DNA of 64,000 nucleotides from Manduca sexta. Its lineage: Eukaryota > Arthropoda > Insecta > Lepidoptera > Sphingidae. The notes under the pieces are model-generated. The model was given only the letters and a program-made list of their open reading frames with translations, had not been told where the DNA came from and did not search any database. Positions 1 to 14,482 of this stretch are shown here, piece after piece. Made by a program: the position numbers and the translations under genes. Location of the stretch: assembly GCF_014839805.1 (NCBI RefSeq), contig NC_051130.1:6014001-6078000 (forward strand), given 5' to 3'. Within the stretch, counting starts at the first letter, position 1. Every line of letters starts with the position of its first letter.

Positions 1-904
1 CATCTACCATTTCGTTCAATGGCACCGTAAAATCAGCATTTGAGAATTCTGGGTGGAAGAAAATTTCAGGTCCCAAAAATCTTTCATAGCCAACATCAAC
101 AGTGAATGGGTTTTTGGTTATAGCGTTTATGCCAGTGTATTTCTTCATCCACTTGGCAGGGTCACTGTCATACTTGGCAAACTCTTTGGCAATGTCAGGG
201 CAGATATAACTGAACTTTTCCTTAATCGCTTTGGCAGTTTCTAAGCTTTGTTCTGGTGGAATGCCTACTTCGCGTTCACGAAGCAGTGACTGAATGAAAG
301 ATGTAATATTTCTCCCAGCAATTGGGATATGTTTGATGCATGAGCCAATTACATACCCCTCAGCTACAGGCACAATATGTGTGACACCATCTCCACTGTC
401 GACCACAATGCCTGTAAACGTTCTCTCGGCGGACGCCCTGGATTTCCATGAAGCGGCTAGAGCAAGCACCGCCTGCACGGCAATATAGAGCCCTGGGACA
501 TTGAATGACTCAAACATAATTTCGGCTAAGTACTCCCTGTTTTCGGGCGTGTTCAACGGAGGTTCCGTGAGCAAGAAATGGTGGTCTTCAGGTTCTGCAC
601 GCAAGTATTTGAAAATACACTGCTCGATATACCTTTCCATCAAGTCCCAATCTTCAACAAGCCCGTGACGCACGGGGTACTTAACAGAGTACCCGGTCGC
701 ATCGAAAGCCTCATCTCCGATAAAGAAATCCAAATCCTCTACGGCTTTAGCCATACGACGAGTCGTTTGATCGCCAACTTTCGCAGTTTCTTTTATCGCG
801 ATGGCTGACGGAATGATAAACTGCGGTTCCTTGTTGCCGGCGAACCCCAATTTCGTGTACCCAGTACCTACGTCGATTACACAAGCTGGCAAATGGTCTC
901 CCAT
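1..904 (-). CDS. Arp3: Actin-related protein 3 (Arp3), N-terminal part, truncated by window edge
   Basis: Arp3 is an ATP-binding subunit of the seven-protein Arp2/3 complex, which nucleates branched actin filaments in the cytoplasm. Read on the minus strand from the ATG at 902-904, the frame stays open for 301 codons to base 1 with no intron. The protein opens [20 protein letters not shown], the first actin-fold phosphate loop (residues about 11-20). It continues with [16 protein letters not shown], then [20 protein letters not shown], the second phosphate-binding loop, then [10 protein letters not shown] and [15 protein letters not shown]. These match animal Arp3 rather than actin or Arp2, which differ at the [13 protein letters not shown] and [16 protein letters not shown] stretches. 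Family members have about 418 residues, so roughly the last 115 lie outside the window. The start agrees with the conserved N-terminus. An uninterrupted 904-base coding exon is long for a conserved animal gene but not rare; a retrocopy is possible, though no frame damage is visible. Identification is very secure. Confidence 0.96.
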   Translation of the reverse strand, partial: MGDHLPACVIDVGTGYTKLGFAGNKEPQFIIPSAIAIKETAKVGDQTTRRMAKAVEDLDFFIGDEAFDATGYSVKYPVRHGLVEDWDLMERYIEQCIFKYLRAEPEDHHFLLTEPPLNTPENREYLAEIMFESFNVPGLYIAVQAVLALAASWKSRASAERTFTGIVVDSGDGVTHIVPVAEGYVIGSCIKHIPIAGRNITSFIQSLLREREVGIPPEQSLETAKAIKEKFSYICPDIAKEFAKYDSDPAKWMKKYTGINAITKNPFTVDVGYERFLGPEIFFHPEFSNADFTVPLNEMVD

Positions 905-3369
905 CTTTATTCAGCACCTTAATTATATACTTTCAAATAAGTTATCACTACTAAAAGGAAAATATCTTAGGGTGCGGTATGTACAATTCTGTAGTTTTGA
1001 CTTTAATCTAATGTCAACCTGGCGGTGATGATTAATACATTTGCGTTTCGTTTCATGAAAAAAAAGATAGCTTCATTTTGTGCATAATAAAACCACTTTT
1101 ACATAAAAATTCATAGGACGATTTTATTCGTTTTATTTGCATGTATTACCTTTGTTTATAGAAAGACAGAAAGCCGCAATATTTTGTTTCTAAAAATATG
1201 GAATCTGAAAAAAATAAAACGTATATAAAAAAACTCTACCTAACTGGCAAAACAAATTTTTTCAATAAGTATTTTCTTTTCTTTCAAATTATTTTGATTC
1301 TATCATTAATTTCATGGTGAATATTGATTGCCTATAAAGAAATTTTAAAAAAAAGTTGATTTCTTCTAAGTTCTATAGAAGCAACTTTCGAAAATGCTCT
1401 CAGCTAAGAGCTCTCAGCCCCCACGCGTTGCAGTGGCAACTGTGGCGACTCATACATATTGCATCGATATGAATTGCATTAATCCAACACAGATAGGGGT
1501 AAATGCAAAGATTTAATTATAATAATTTTTTAAATATAATTGATTAGATGAAGGTAGATTTGGTCCACAGACGTTAGGCCTTTATACGTTTTTGATTTGG
1601 TCCAAGATTTAATATTAGTTGAATAGACAGATTAAGAACCGGCTCTTAAATTCGAAGACGAAACTTTCAAAATAATCTGTATCCAAATTTAAATAAATAA
1701 ATGGATTTATAAATACGTATTACAATTAAACACAGATATATAAATCAGGTAGCGTTTATTGTGACCTGACACTAATGCTATATGTACACATTTTACATTA
1801 CAGGAATGTAACGCAAAGTTTCTTCAAAAGCGTCAACATATCGCAATTTGTAATACTTTAGAATTTCGTTCACAATTTACGATTGTATTATAACACTTAT
1901 TATACTAAACATATACCAGGGATCTTCTCCGTGGGTAAAACTATTACAGGAAAAACAAAATTAAAATAAATTATATATAAACGAAAACAAAGTTCTATCT
2001 GAAATAAGCTACATTTTTACAATTTATTTCGGCTATGCAAAAAAAAAACTCGTCTATCCCTACTATTAACAATATAAGTAATTTTATAAAACAACTTTTA
2101 ATTAAAGAATTTTTAAACTTTACAAAAACTGAATTGTTGATCCAAATATATTTCGTGCACCAAAAGACTATCCCACTTTAGTAATAAAAAAATATGTTTT
2201 TCTAATTTTCTTACAATTTACTTATTTTAATATTGTAACAGCAAATGTTACAATATAATACCTTATGTATTACCTGTTAATAAATCTGTGAGTAAAATTT
2301 ATTATATCAAGATAAAAGAAATGTGCAAACACAAATTATGAGCAACTATTGCTATGGTTATAAATACAAAATATTGTTATAAAATAATGTTATAACAAAT
2401 ATCCAAAAAAATATGTATTAATTTGAACATATAAAAAAAAATTAAGTTTTGAATAAAATACACATTCATCTTTATTTAAAAAGATATTCTATAGCATAGT
2501 TTTATGATATATATATTGTGTATTCACTCAAATATACACTTACGTTGGTTAGTCATCAGATCTAATTGTATGTAATAAAAACTTTTTTTGTATCAATCTT
2601 TATCAGTACTTTGTCGCCGGGTATTCTATGAATCAACAAAAATATGACATATTTAATAAATTACAAATTCAATAGAGTACTTGACAGTATTATATTAAGG
2701 TTTGCAACATATACATTAGCAAGGGACCATTAGAATAAAGAATTCACAGGAACAGATGTTGCTTGCAATGTAATATCATAAATATGTTTTACAAAATAAT
2801 TTGACTGTGAGAACTTTTTGGGAATAAAGATATTTGTTACGAAATGCCAACTTGCATATTTTATGTCACAGTGAATAGTTTCGGGAGTAATCTTAGATAT
2901 ACATTTTATCGCAAATTTTATTGTTGACAGCAATGTAAATAACAATGAGAAGAATGGAGAGCAATTCTATAAATAAACCACAAACCAAAAAAATCATCTA
3001 TACCATATTGCATTATGTTGTTCAATTTACAAAAATTTAATACAAATCATACAATTTAGGATAATCGGTAAAATACCTATACCCTATAAAAATTAATTCC
3101 ATAACAAAACGCCATCACCACATTGTTTATGCTCGTAATTATACCAGTTAATTTTTAATTTTTGCTACATATCAAAGCAATAACATCAAATTGCGATCAC
3201 TTGAAAGCAAATATACTTCATATTTACTCACACAGTTTACCAGGTTACACTAATCAGTAACAAATATCAGACTTAACAATAAACAGATGAAACGGCGGCA
3301 TGTCTTGCAATCTAACATTATAATTGCCTCATTCATCGTCCCATTGCAGTAACCAAACATTCTACGTTC
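905..3369. other. Spacer between Arp3 start and LEPROT stop (5' flank and 3' UTR)
   Basis: There is no convincing coding frame here. The Arp3 promoter and 5' leader should lie in the left part. A GC-richer patch at 1411-1475, in otherwise very AT-rich DNA, contains an ATCGATA-like element near 1463-1469 (CATCGATATG), resembling the insect DRE promoter motif. The right part should be the 3' untranslated region of the minus-strand LEPROT gene. A minus-strand frame at 2730-2945 is AT-rich, has no recognisable domain and is probably chance. TTTATT at about 2470-2476 could be a minus-strand AATAAA signal, but I cannot fix the polyadenylation site. Confidence 0.5.
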
Positions 3370-5769
3370 TCACCACATCGCATAGTCCGAGTCGTCCATA
3401 TCGAAGATTGTAAAGAAACCGAGTATTGTGAGGTATACTATAACATTACCGGCTAGTGTAAGGTGGCATGCTCCCCACTGTATCTGAAAATATTTAATTT
3501 TTATTTACAAATATGAAAGAAGAGCTGGTTTTCATTATAACAATATAATAAAATTTTAGGTTTTTCAAAATATGTTTAATATCATTGCATTATTAATTAA
3601 AAAGTACATATACATATATCCTGTATGATAGAATATATCATAAGCTTATCTCTATATTCTAAAATAAAGGCACAGCTTGTCCACCCATGTCCACAGAGTT
3701 TATCTCGTATCTCATTATGTAAGTTGAGGCAAACATATCACACAGTCATAAATCCCAATAGAAGGCGATTCTTAATTTATATCTTTCCCAAATTGAAAAT
3801 ACAATTATAAACATCACTCTTAGAATATAAGTATAGCTTCTTATTGAATAATAAAGAAAAAATACTTACCACAGCAGCTCGAGCAAGCACAATCGGCAAC
3901 GCAAAAGAACTGACTAGAAATCCCATAGTAATAAATATAGCAGTCTCCATACATGCAGTGTTTGTGCCGCCCGCGCCATCGGTGACGCGTCGGGCGACCA
4001 TCGTTGGGATCGGACACAGGATGTAAAACAGAACCACAAAGAATGGCCACCATAGTCTGGAAAAATAATTTCAAGTTTAACAATTAACCTATTGTCTGGA
4101 CATTCTATATATTTTCTTGTTGCTATGGTAATAAAGCTACAGAATAAAAAAATCATTAAATACAACTTATAAGAGGTCACTAGATTGTTAGGAACCATTA
4201 TATGCACTATTGCTATAAAACAATGCAGTTTAATTCTAAACTTTATATTATCTGTAAACTAAAGTTTATTATTGCTGAACAGTTACTTACTTATACTGGG
4301 GTAAGGCACATGCTAATATAACAAATGTCATTCCAATTGAACCGGCAAAAGCCAGGGACACCAAGCTGGAACAATCAGTAACATAATTAGATAAATAATA
4401 AATATTTTTTCTTTTTTAAGAAATTCATGTACTAACCTTGAAATAAGTTTAAAAGTATTATTCATTAATTATGCCAGGAAAAGCATGATATACCTACTAA
4501 CAATTTTACTGATAATGTATGACAAAATCATATTATCTAGTTGGCTTTATGCCATACTAATAATATATGGATCCTGCAGAATTTCATTTTTTTTTTGTGG
4601 ATTTGCAACATAATTATATCAAGAATAGAAAGCTATGTGTATGTCAGTAATCTAAATAAAATTGTGGACTATGATGTGTTTATAACAGTATTATATCAAA
4701 TAATATATTATGTTCTAATTTTTATTATTATTTATAAATTTGCAAGTCATTATATGAAATTAATCATTATGACTTGTTTACCAATAATAATTGAATCCCT
4801 TTTTTTACGATAAAGAGATATCTTAAAATAAATAATATTATGATAGTATTTTTTTCTGACCAAGCTTAATAATACATTATTGACATTTACTATTATGAAG
4901 TAAACTATTTAGGAACAGTTTTATAATTTGTATAACTTTATCCATTAATTTTCTTTGTTGATGAAAACAAAGGCACAAAATTTTTAAATGAATAAAGTAA
5001 TCATTATTTTAGAGTTACATTCATATTTAGAATCTTGATACCAATATATGGATATTGTCACCATGTTTTCTGGTAGAGAAAAGCCATTGTGCATTATAAA
5101 AATTGATTAATTTAAGCTTTTAAATATAACACTAGTGCTAGTGATATGATTAGTGCTAGTGTGATAAGAATTAGCTTTTGATTACAATTAATGCCTTTAA
5201 CAATTGTATATTGCATCAAATATGAATAAATATTTTGGGCAATGCAGTATTTGTGGAAAGGTCACATTAAACACCAATGAAGGTGTGATTTAATGAATTA
5301 AGATTTAATTAAATAAACAAATAAATAGTTTTGGTACTTTCTAAAATAATTTCAGAGATCATTTATTTGTATAATCTTGTTAAAATACTTAAATGTTAAA
5401 AAACCGTAGATATTGGTAAAACATGAATTTTCCAACATTGTGATTTATGGACCACTTTTGACACGAAGAATAAAGAATACATGGTAAAAGCAAATTTCTT
5501 CTTACCCTGATTAGAGATGCGCCCATGAAGAGTACATGAAAGATAAAAGTGTGAATAATTACTGTTCAATATTATTAAAAATAAACTGAGAAAGTAATAA
5601 ATAACGCCTCAATAAATAATAGGATGCCGAATCCAATCGATGAGATAAAATATATTTGTAAATAAATGACTCATTAACAATACAATAATGACTTTTGTTC
5701 TGGTTCTTTGAATCCTTTTATTGTTTTATTAGTTATTACAGATGTTAACATACCTTTAATTCCTGCCAT
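3370..5769 (-). CDS. LEPROT: LEPROT / endospanin (Vps55 family), four coding exons
   Basis: This is a small four-pass membrane protein of late Golgi and endosomes. The family includes vertebrate LEPROT and LEPROTL1, which limit receptor display at the surface, and yeast Vps55, which acts in endosome-to-vacuole sorting. Minus-strand exons are 5754-5769 (ATG at 5767-5769, MAGIK), 4291-4365, 3870-4056 and 3370-3483 (stop 3370-3372). Visible signatures are LAFAGSIGMTFVILACALPQ, WWPFFVVLFYILCPIPTMVA, ACMETAIFITMGFLVSSFAL, PIVLARAAVIQWGACHLTLA and the C-terminal DMDDSDYAMW. Introns begin GT and end AG, with donors GTATGT, GTAAGTAA and GTAAGTAT. The exon 1 to exon 2 junction is one base short of frame. 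Adding one T to the TT at the start of exon 2 (AAG|CTTTGGTG, Lys-Ala-Leu-Val) restores 130 codons plus stop, against 131 residues in human LEPROT. A weaker alternative donor (GTTAAC at 5749) would also keep frame. Divergent from POLR2E. Confidence 0.93.
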
Positions 5770-6571
5770 ATTACTTTATTCTTATGATTAATCAACGTTT
5801 ACATTCGATAAAAAGTAGAAACTGTAAAAAATACTAACTTCAGCCATTCATAGATGGGAAAAATTTAAGGGTTACCAGAACATTTTTTGAAATGGTACTG
5901 TCATATACTGCGCCTACTTATCCACGAAAACTGACTAAACATTTAGAATACAAAATCGGATTAAAATAATTACATACTACAAACATTAAAATATAATGAT
6001 GATTATCCATTTAAGAATTTATGTTATTATTTTGTACCCACTTAGGGAACAAGTGGTGACATAATTTTTTAGTTTTTGTATCTAAATTTAACATCTGGTA
6101 CCTCAAATCATAGACTAGAATAAAATTTGCTGAAGGACATGTATCCATGACTATGAATAAATAAAAAGAAAACTAGAATAAAAAAAAAATATTCCGTGGA
6201 ATAGGAAATAAACAAAGGAAATAAAATTGCACAGCCACATTCTTATATATTTTTAATAATAAACATTGCATTCAATTATGAACTCCCAATTTAAATAATA
6301 ATATATTAATAAACTCATTGTCATTTGACTATTGAAAAAGAAAAGATCAGTCTTTACACGAACTTACACACAACACTACTTATATTTCTCACCCATAACT
6401 TAACATTATAGTTTTTGGCTTTAGCCTAGTTTAGAAGTTGCAGGCTTTAAAAAAATATTGCTTGTGTGTTTTGTTGATTTTTGTGTAATTGAGGTTAAAT
6501 TCGGGGCCTAATAAAAGATTGAAAAAAATAATTTTATAAATTTGGTATTCCGTAAAAACATCTAAACAAAT
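5770..6571. promoter_or_regulatory. Divergent intergenic region between LEPROT and POLR2E
   Basis: About 800 bases separate the two start codons, which point away from each other, so both promoters probably share this interval. The sequence is AT-rich with no reading frame of note and no clear TATA box. A run of A with an AATATTCC block lies near 6181-6195. The transcription starts cannot be placed from sequence alone. The head-to-head arrangement of two housekeeping genes suggests a shared bidirectional promoter; this is inference from spacing. Confidence 0.5.
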
Positions 6572-9942
<3,371 letters not shown>

Positions 9943-9958
9943 ATAGATTTTCAATAAA

Positions 9959-10975
9959 ATATATTTTGTAAAAAGAATTTTATTTGTCTACCTTACAATA
10001 CCACCTGTCAGATAACATTTCGTATTTTCCATTTTACTTTTCAAGTCTTTGTTAGATGAACGAATGAACTAAGCATTAAGTCTAGTAAATAGGTTCCAAC
10101 TCAATATGCATTTCTAAAATACTTGTCATAAGCCATCGTACGTATTTGGGTGGTAACAAAAAAGAGAAATTCAAGCAAATACAGTCACGCTTGGTAGAGA
10201 CCATTTAAACTAATTTTTACACAATAACCTAACACAAAACAGACAATTGAAAGTTATAGAGGTATTATTAAAAGTATACGTGTGTCATCAATATCGCTTC
10301 ATTATTAACATTAGAAACTATGTTCAATACGTTTATAATGAAAAAGAACTTGGAATTATCTTCATACCATTATTATGATAAGTAGGTGGGTCGAACGTCA
10401 ATCTAACTCCGTCCCAGAGACCCAGTCATCATTTACAAACATTCGAAATGTATGTGTATTTTCAAAGCGATGGTCATGGTGATTCGCGTCGTCGCACCGT
10501 TATAATAGAACACCGTGACGTAGTCACTATAAGAATTACACGATTAAGACCTTACAACAAAAAATAACTTTCGTGAAATACCATCATTGTGACGGACGTA
10601 ATGAAGGCGGGTGGGGTGTTGACCCCCAACGCTAAACGTACACGTGGCTTGTAAGTATTTATGCATTGTTCGGAATTTATCAAAAGTCAGTGAGAGTTAC
10701 AATAATTTAGATTTGGACAAAGGAGATTGTTGCGGTTGCGGATGTAGTTTGTTTTTGGATGATTCTGGTTTAATTCTCAGATCGTCTAAAAACTTGTGTA
10801 GTCTTTCGACATTTAATCAGTTAATATAATATACTATTGTAAACAAATTTGAACGCGTTAATCTCAGGAACTACTGTTTCAAATTGAAAAATTCTTTTAG
10901 TGTTGGATAGCTTATTTATCGAGGAAGGCTATCCTATATAAACTACAACCTGAGTGCAGTCCTGCTAAGTAATAG
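9959..10975. other. Intergenic region downstream of POLR2E
   Basis: No gene is supported here. A GC-richer piece at about 10480-10650 contains a palindromic GTGACGTAGTCAC (about 10515-10527) and ends in the strong splice-donor-like GTAAGTATTT at 10651. It could be a non-coding first exon on the plus strand, but nothing else confirms that. From about 10825 to 10990 the sequence matches a common lepidopteran interspersed repeat type (GAACGCGTTAATCTCAGGAA, then TTATCGAGGAAGGCTAT). Confidence 0.4.
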
Positions 10976-11336
10976 CATATGTAACGGCACGCATGCTCAG
11001 CGTCATGCTGTAGGCAGGCCGGGCACGCGACTACGATCTTCACACGGCGCATGCGCATCATACCCCGCGCACGTCACTAATTCGCAATCGCGATAACAAC
11101 CCTTTCGCCACATGTTTATTGTCATATGAAACTAAATGAGCGCGAAAACCAATTTCGTGCTTTCATGTTTAAAAATGTTACAAAATATGCGCCTTCTTAA
11201 GTGAGTTTGCATTTCGACTTTTATTGTTAGTGGTGGGTTGCGTAGGCTTGTGGTAGTGGTTGTCGATGGTGTGTGATTCAGCCGCCTCTGGTGGTCAAAT
11301 AATGACTATTGTAGCTGTTAAGGATATTTGATTGTG
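10976..11336 (+). promoter_or_regulatory. CpG-rich candidate promoter with possible 5' non-coding exon
   Basis: This is the most GC- and CpG-rich stretch of the long gene-free region. It contains the perfect palindrome GCGCATGCGC at 11047-11056 (the NRF-1 type site; the insect homologue is Ewg), CGCGCACGTCAC around 11066-11077 with an ACGTCA half-site, and AATCGCGATA near 11087-11096. The block runs into GATTGTG|GTAAGTACC, a near-ideal splice donor with GT at 11337-11338. A promoter plus a spliced 5' non-coding exon on the plus strand would explain all of this. The nearest downstream plus-strand acceptor that clearly starts a gene is at 61373, which would imply a 50-kb intron; another gene or a non-coding RNA is equally possible. 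Confidence 0.45.
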
Positions 11337-11589
11337 GTAAGTACCTTCTGGCATCATTTGCACATCGTGATTTTTGAGCCGAACTTAAGTCGTCTAATGT
11401 ATAATTTTGTAATGTCTTGGCACTCATTGGACGTAATTACTGCTAGTATGTATAAGGGAATTTTAAGGACTTTAGTTTCTAAGTATTCCGAAATATATAA
11501 ATTGTGTAGCCCCGTCTTATTTATCGCCAAAAGAATATACGCTCGGCGCAACATGGCACGGATATTGCAGATATAATTTTGTTATTTTT

Positions 11590-11790
11590 TACGAATGATT
11601 GTTGGATTGATGTCCACCAGTAACCCGAATGCAATTCCGGGTGAATTGTAATGGAAAACCGCACACAATGTGTCGACAGGCTTGGAAATTGAACCCGGTA
11701 CTTCAAATACTTATTGATAAACAAAATAAAAACCGCAAATAATGCATAACTTGACATCCTAGTACGTTTTTGACGTGTTTTCGGCTGATT
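11590..11790 (-). repeat. Possible tRNA-like SINE or repeat fragment
   Basis: On the minus strand the segment contains CCGGGTTCAATTTCC, which resembles a Pol III B box, followed by GTGTGCGGTTTTCCATTAC. It contrasts in composition with its flanks. I see no second copy in this window, so its repeat nature is inferred only from the B-box-like motif. Confidence 0.3.
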
Positions 11791-11983
11791 GGAATGATCC
11801 AGTATGAATGTTTGCATTATTGTGAAATTAACTCATGATACCGCATATTTCATGTAGTTATTAAGTACATTATTGATATGTTTAATATTTTACTGTAGTT
11901 ATATGTTGTTATTATTAACTTAATTAGTGTAATTTGTTTATCCGTTCTAATTGAAATAAATAAATAATAAATAGAACGTATTT

Positions 11984-12072
11984 TACATATCATCATCATC
12001 ATTTGCCGGGAATCGTCCACTGCTGGACATAGGCTTTCCTATTGAGCGCCATAGGGACTGGTTCTGGGCATT
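11984..12072 (-). mobile_element. 3' terminus of a non-LTR retrotransposon with (ATG/CAT)n tail
   Basis: CATCATCATCATTTGCC followed by GTCCACTGCTGGACATAGGC is the typical 3' end of a widespread lepidopteran LINE, read here on the minus strand (tail at about 11991-12002). The right part (TTCCTATTGAGCGCCATAG) belongs to the same terminal coding region. The element is 5'-truncated. The same 3' end, less intact and on the plus strand, closes the remnant at 52228-52522. Confidence 0.7.
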
Positions 12073-12261
12073 TACATTTACATATGTTTATTGTTTATTA
12101 TGAAAACAAACAACGCAATTAAAACCTTCGTTCAAGACAGCGATTAAAACATGACCATATACGATGTAATTGTTGTAACTTTAATCGATACCTATAGAAA
12201 ATAAACAAACGTAAAATTCACTTGTATACGAATTAACGATGTATTATAATTAAACACTCAC

Positions 12262-12330
12262 CCAATCAACGAACAGACTTTCACTGTTTTCTTGCACATT
12301 TAGGTAATCTATTCTATTTGAGCCTTCCAT
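12262..12330 (-). CDS. Candidate first coding exon of an unidentified minus-strand gene
   Basis: On the minus strand, the ATG at 12328-12330 starts 23 sense codons (MEGSNRIDY...NSESLFVDW) that end exactly at a GTGAGTG donor at 12255-12261. A GC-richer stretch with a CCAAT-like ATTGG box lies upstream at about 12570-12600. I recognise no family, and I could not find a following exon at lower coordinates, so this may be chance. The composition of the codons and the exact phase-0 donor are the only reasons for listing it. Confidence 0.22.
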
Positions 12331-12754
12331 AGATACATCTACCGCCCGGTCACGATATGCCAATTAGAAAGCTCCAAAAATACGTATATTTGATTTAAAT
12401 ATTTAAATCCGACCGGTTTATCAAAACCGAGGAAATGTATGAGAACGTTTCCTGGTTATTCAAATTTTGTATCCGATAATGGACAACAATGATTAACGTC
12501 TTCTATAAATCACTTCACATGCTTATTAATACCAAGTTAGATTGTCTCATTCTTTGTCCTTTCAAATGACTTGTGCGCTGCGGGCGTTGGCTATTGGAAA
12601 ACTAGCAATAGCATTTGAGTTATTTTAGTAAAGTGTATCAAAATTAAATTTAAAACAACTTGGAGCATATTTTTTCGCATCATATTAACAAGGAAAAGAC
12701 TGCTTTACCAGTTATAGAGGAGAATTAAATCAATAATGATTTCTTATGATTACG

Positions 12755-12850
12755 CCAATGTTAGACATCATCGACTTTACAGCCTTCGAAACGTCGGGAG
12801 AAAATTAAAATATAAAAACCGCTATAAAATCTGAAATTTAGTTTAATTTT
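12755..12850 (-). repeat. Family H half-copy
   Basis: The piece GACTTTACAGCCTTCGAAAC followed by GTCGGGAGAAAATTAAAATA and CGCTATAAAATCT corresponds to the right arm of the foldback at 9594-9705. The left arm is missing. CAATGTTAGACAT just upstream is also shared with the sequence before the first copy (GAATGTTAGACAT near 9563). Confidence 0.6.
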
Positions 12851-13099
12851 AAATCAATTCAAATTTATTTTAAATACAAACTTAATGGACGTGTGCTAGT
12901 GGCATCCAAACTGAGCTGCGCTTGTATCTTGAGCTGCCAAAAGTAAAAACATAAGTGATGAACCGCGAACAGGAAACAATGCCATTTATAGTGCTTGACT
13001 GAGCTATGATTTATTAATATAAATCAAACAATAGAAATTAGGTGAACAAACTAATTTATTAACAAAATATAATAGAACGAGTTTGAAAATAACGATCAG

Positions 13100-13276
13100 G
13101 GGCCTTATTCTCTATCCCGCACGTTATTTTGACAGTGCATAACAAGCACGTAACACAACGCATCATGTTTAGGACTATAGAAATTTGGCTTACAGAATAC
13201 CATTCCACGCACATTTCTCGGAGATAACATGACACGGCCGCGTTACGCGTTTACACTATCATACAGAATAAGGGCC
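13100..13276 (+). mobile_element. Short MITE with GGGCCTTATTCT termini (family I, copy 1)
   Basis: A 177-base element is bounded by inverted ends GGGCCTTATTCTCTAT (left) and, in reverse complement, GGGCCCTTATTCTGTAT (right). CAG stands on both sides (13097-13099 and 13277-13279), possibly a 3-bp target duplication. There is no coding content. A second copy in opposite orientation lies at 59113-59289 and aligns through the interior (ACGTTATTTT, CATTCCACG, ACGGCCGCGTTA). It is non-autonomous; the transposase family is not determined. Confidence 0.72.
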
Positions 13277-13335
13277 CAGTAGCGAGTTCCTAATACAAGA
13301 GTTAAGATGGAATGGCTAATGGTTTTGCACTGAGT

Positions 13336-13596
13336 TATACTGCCGTGCTAAGCGCAAAAGCGGTATGTCAGGGAAACCTTATTTCGAGATAACCGAAGTT
13401 TTGTAAATATAGTTTTATAGTTTTGTATGTAAAACTGAGATAGAGAAACTCTTTAAGTTTTTTTTGACAAGTTATAAACAAACCGTTATTTAGGTAAGTT
13501 CATTAGATGGGTATTTCTTTAAGCTATCCGACGACATAAAAATCAAGATTTAGTTTTTTTTTGAGATACCGCTTTTGAGCTTACCACGTCATTATA
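13336..13596. mobile_element. MITE with about 30-bp inverted termini
   Basis: The left end CGTGCTAAGCGCAAAAGCGG matches the reverse complement of the right end (CCGCTTTTGAGCTTACCACG) with few mismatches; the outer bases TATA..TG also pair. The interior is AT-rich and non-coding. TA flanks would suit a Tc1/mariner-type MITE, but the target duplication is not clear enough to decide. It lies only about 60 bases from the family I element. Confidence 0.62.
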
Positions 13597-14093
13597 GATG
13601 TCTGGCATAATTAGCACCTGATAGGTTTGGTCCTTAACTTCTCACGTCGTTTATCAATAATCATAAACAACTTGCCGCCGTCTTTGGCAAAAGATTATGC
13701 GATGGTTGTCTTATTTTAAGCGAACCTAGATTAGTGTCGGAACCGTTATACGGCTGTCAATATCCACAAGATGCTATTGCATGGAAAACCTTTGCCCAAT
13801 AAATAACCGATAGGACAAATCTGCCAAGTTTAAGTACCTACAGACTATTAATTTACAATAAAGTACATGCAAAGCACATGTATAAGTAAGGTGAAAATGT
13901 TTTATAGGCAATCGGTTATTATAACAAATTAATCGGATCGGTGTGTGGAACAGTAGCGCGAAATATCCGATTTTACACGCACGCACTTCGTAACATTCAA
14001 GTAATATGTTCTCAGCGATTATATACTTATATATTGCGTAGCTTATAAAACTTATATCTCGCTAATATTTAAAATGTGATCATATACTTATAT

Positions 14094-14320
14094 TCACGCC
14101 TTTTATCCACGAAAGGGTAGGTAGACGCGCAACTGGTGCACTCACTTTCCGCCGAGTGTATTTCGTCCCATGATATGATAAGAGGCGAGCCTATCGCTAT
14201 ATCGGGCACAAATTCCAGTCTCCAGTATGATACTGAGTAGAAAAATCCAATATCACTTTACTCACCCCGGGGATAAAACCTTAGACCTGCATTGCAGGGG
14301 TACCGTAATACTACACCACG
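14094..14320 (-). mobile_element. SINE-A copy 1, diverged
   Basis: Read on the minus strand, the copy retains the body GAGACTGGAATTTGTGCCCG, then GGGACGAAATACACTCGGCG and the 3' end GGATAAAAGGCGTGAATA. The tRNA-like head is decayed: the B-box region reads GGTTTTATCCCCGG. It is an old copy compared with 19619-19888. Confidence 0.7.
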
Positions 14321-14482
14321 TTTAAACACGTTGTAAATGCGATTGTTTCAGAGATGTTCTGAAGTTTGTATGTTCGCATGTTTTGACGCTTGTAAAAGCT
14401 AATTTAGGGGAAATTTTTGACACTGGTAGACGATGTCCGGGATTAATATTTGACTTTTATTTCGAACTTAACTTTTTAACTT

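Noticed and set aside
53..1028. Several plus-strand open frames over the first kilobase
   Set aside because: They are antisense shadows of the conserved Arp3 coding exon on the minus strand.
2730..2945. 71-codon minus-strand frame between Arp3 and LEPROT
   Set aside because: AT-rich, without a domain, and in the expected 3' untranslated region of LEPROT.
3841..4207. Alternative minus-strand and plus-strand frames over LEPROT exon 3
   Set aside because: Only one frame joins in phase to the flanking exons and matches the family; the others are shadows.
11521..11817. 98-codon minus-strand frame
   Set aside because: It lies over a repeat-like segment with a B-box-type motif; the peptide shows no family signature.
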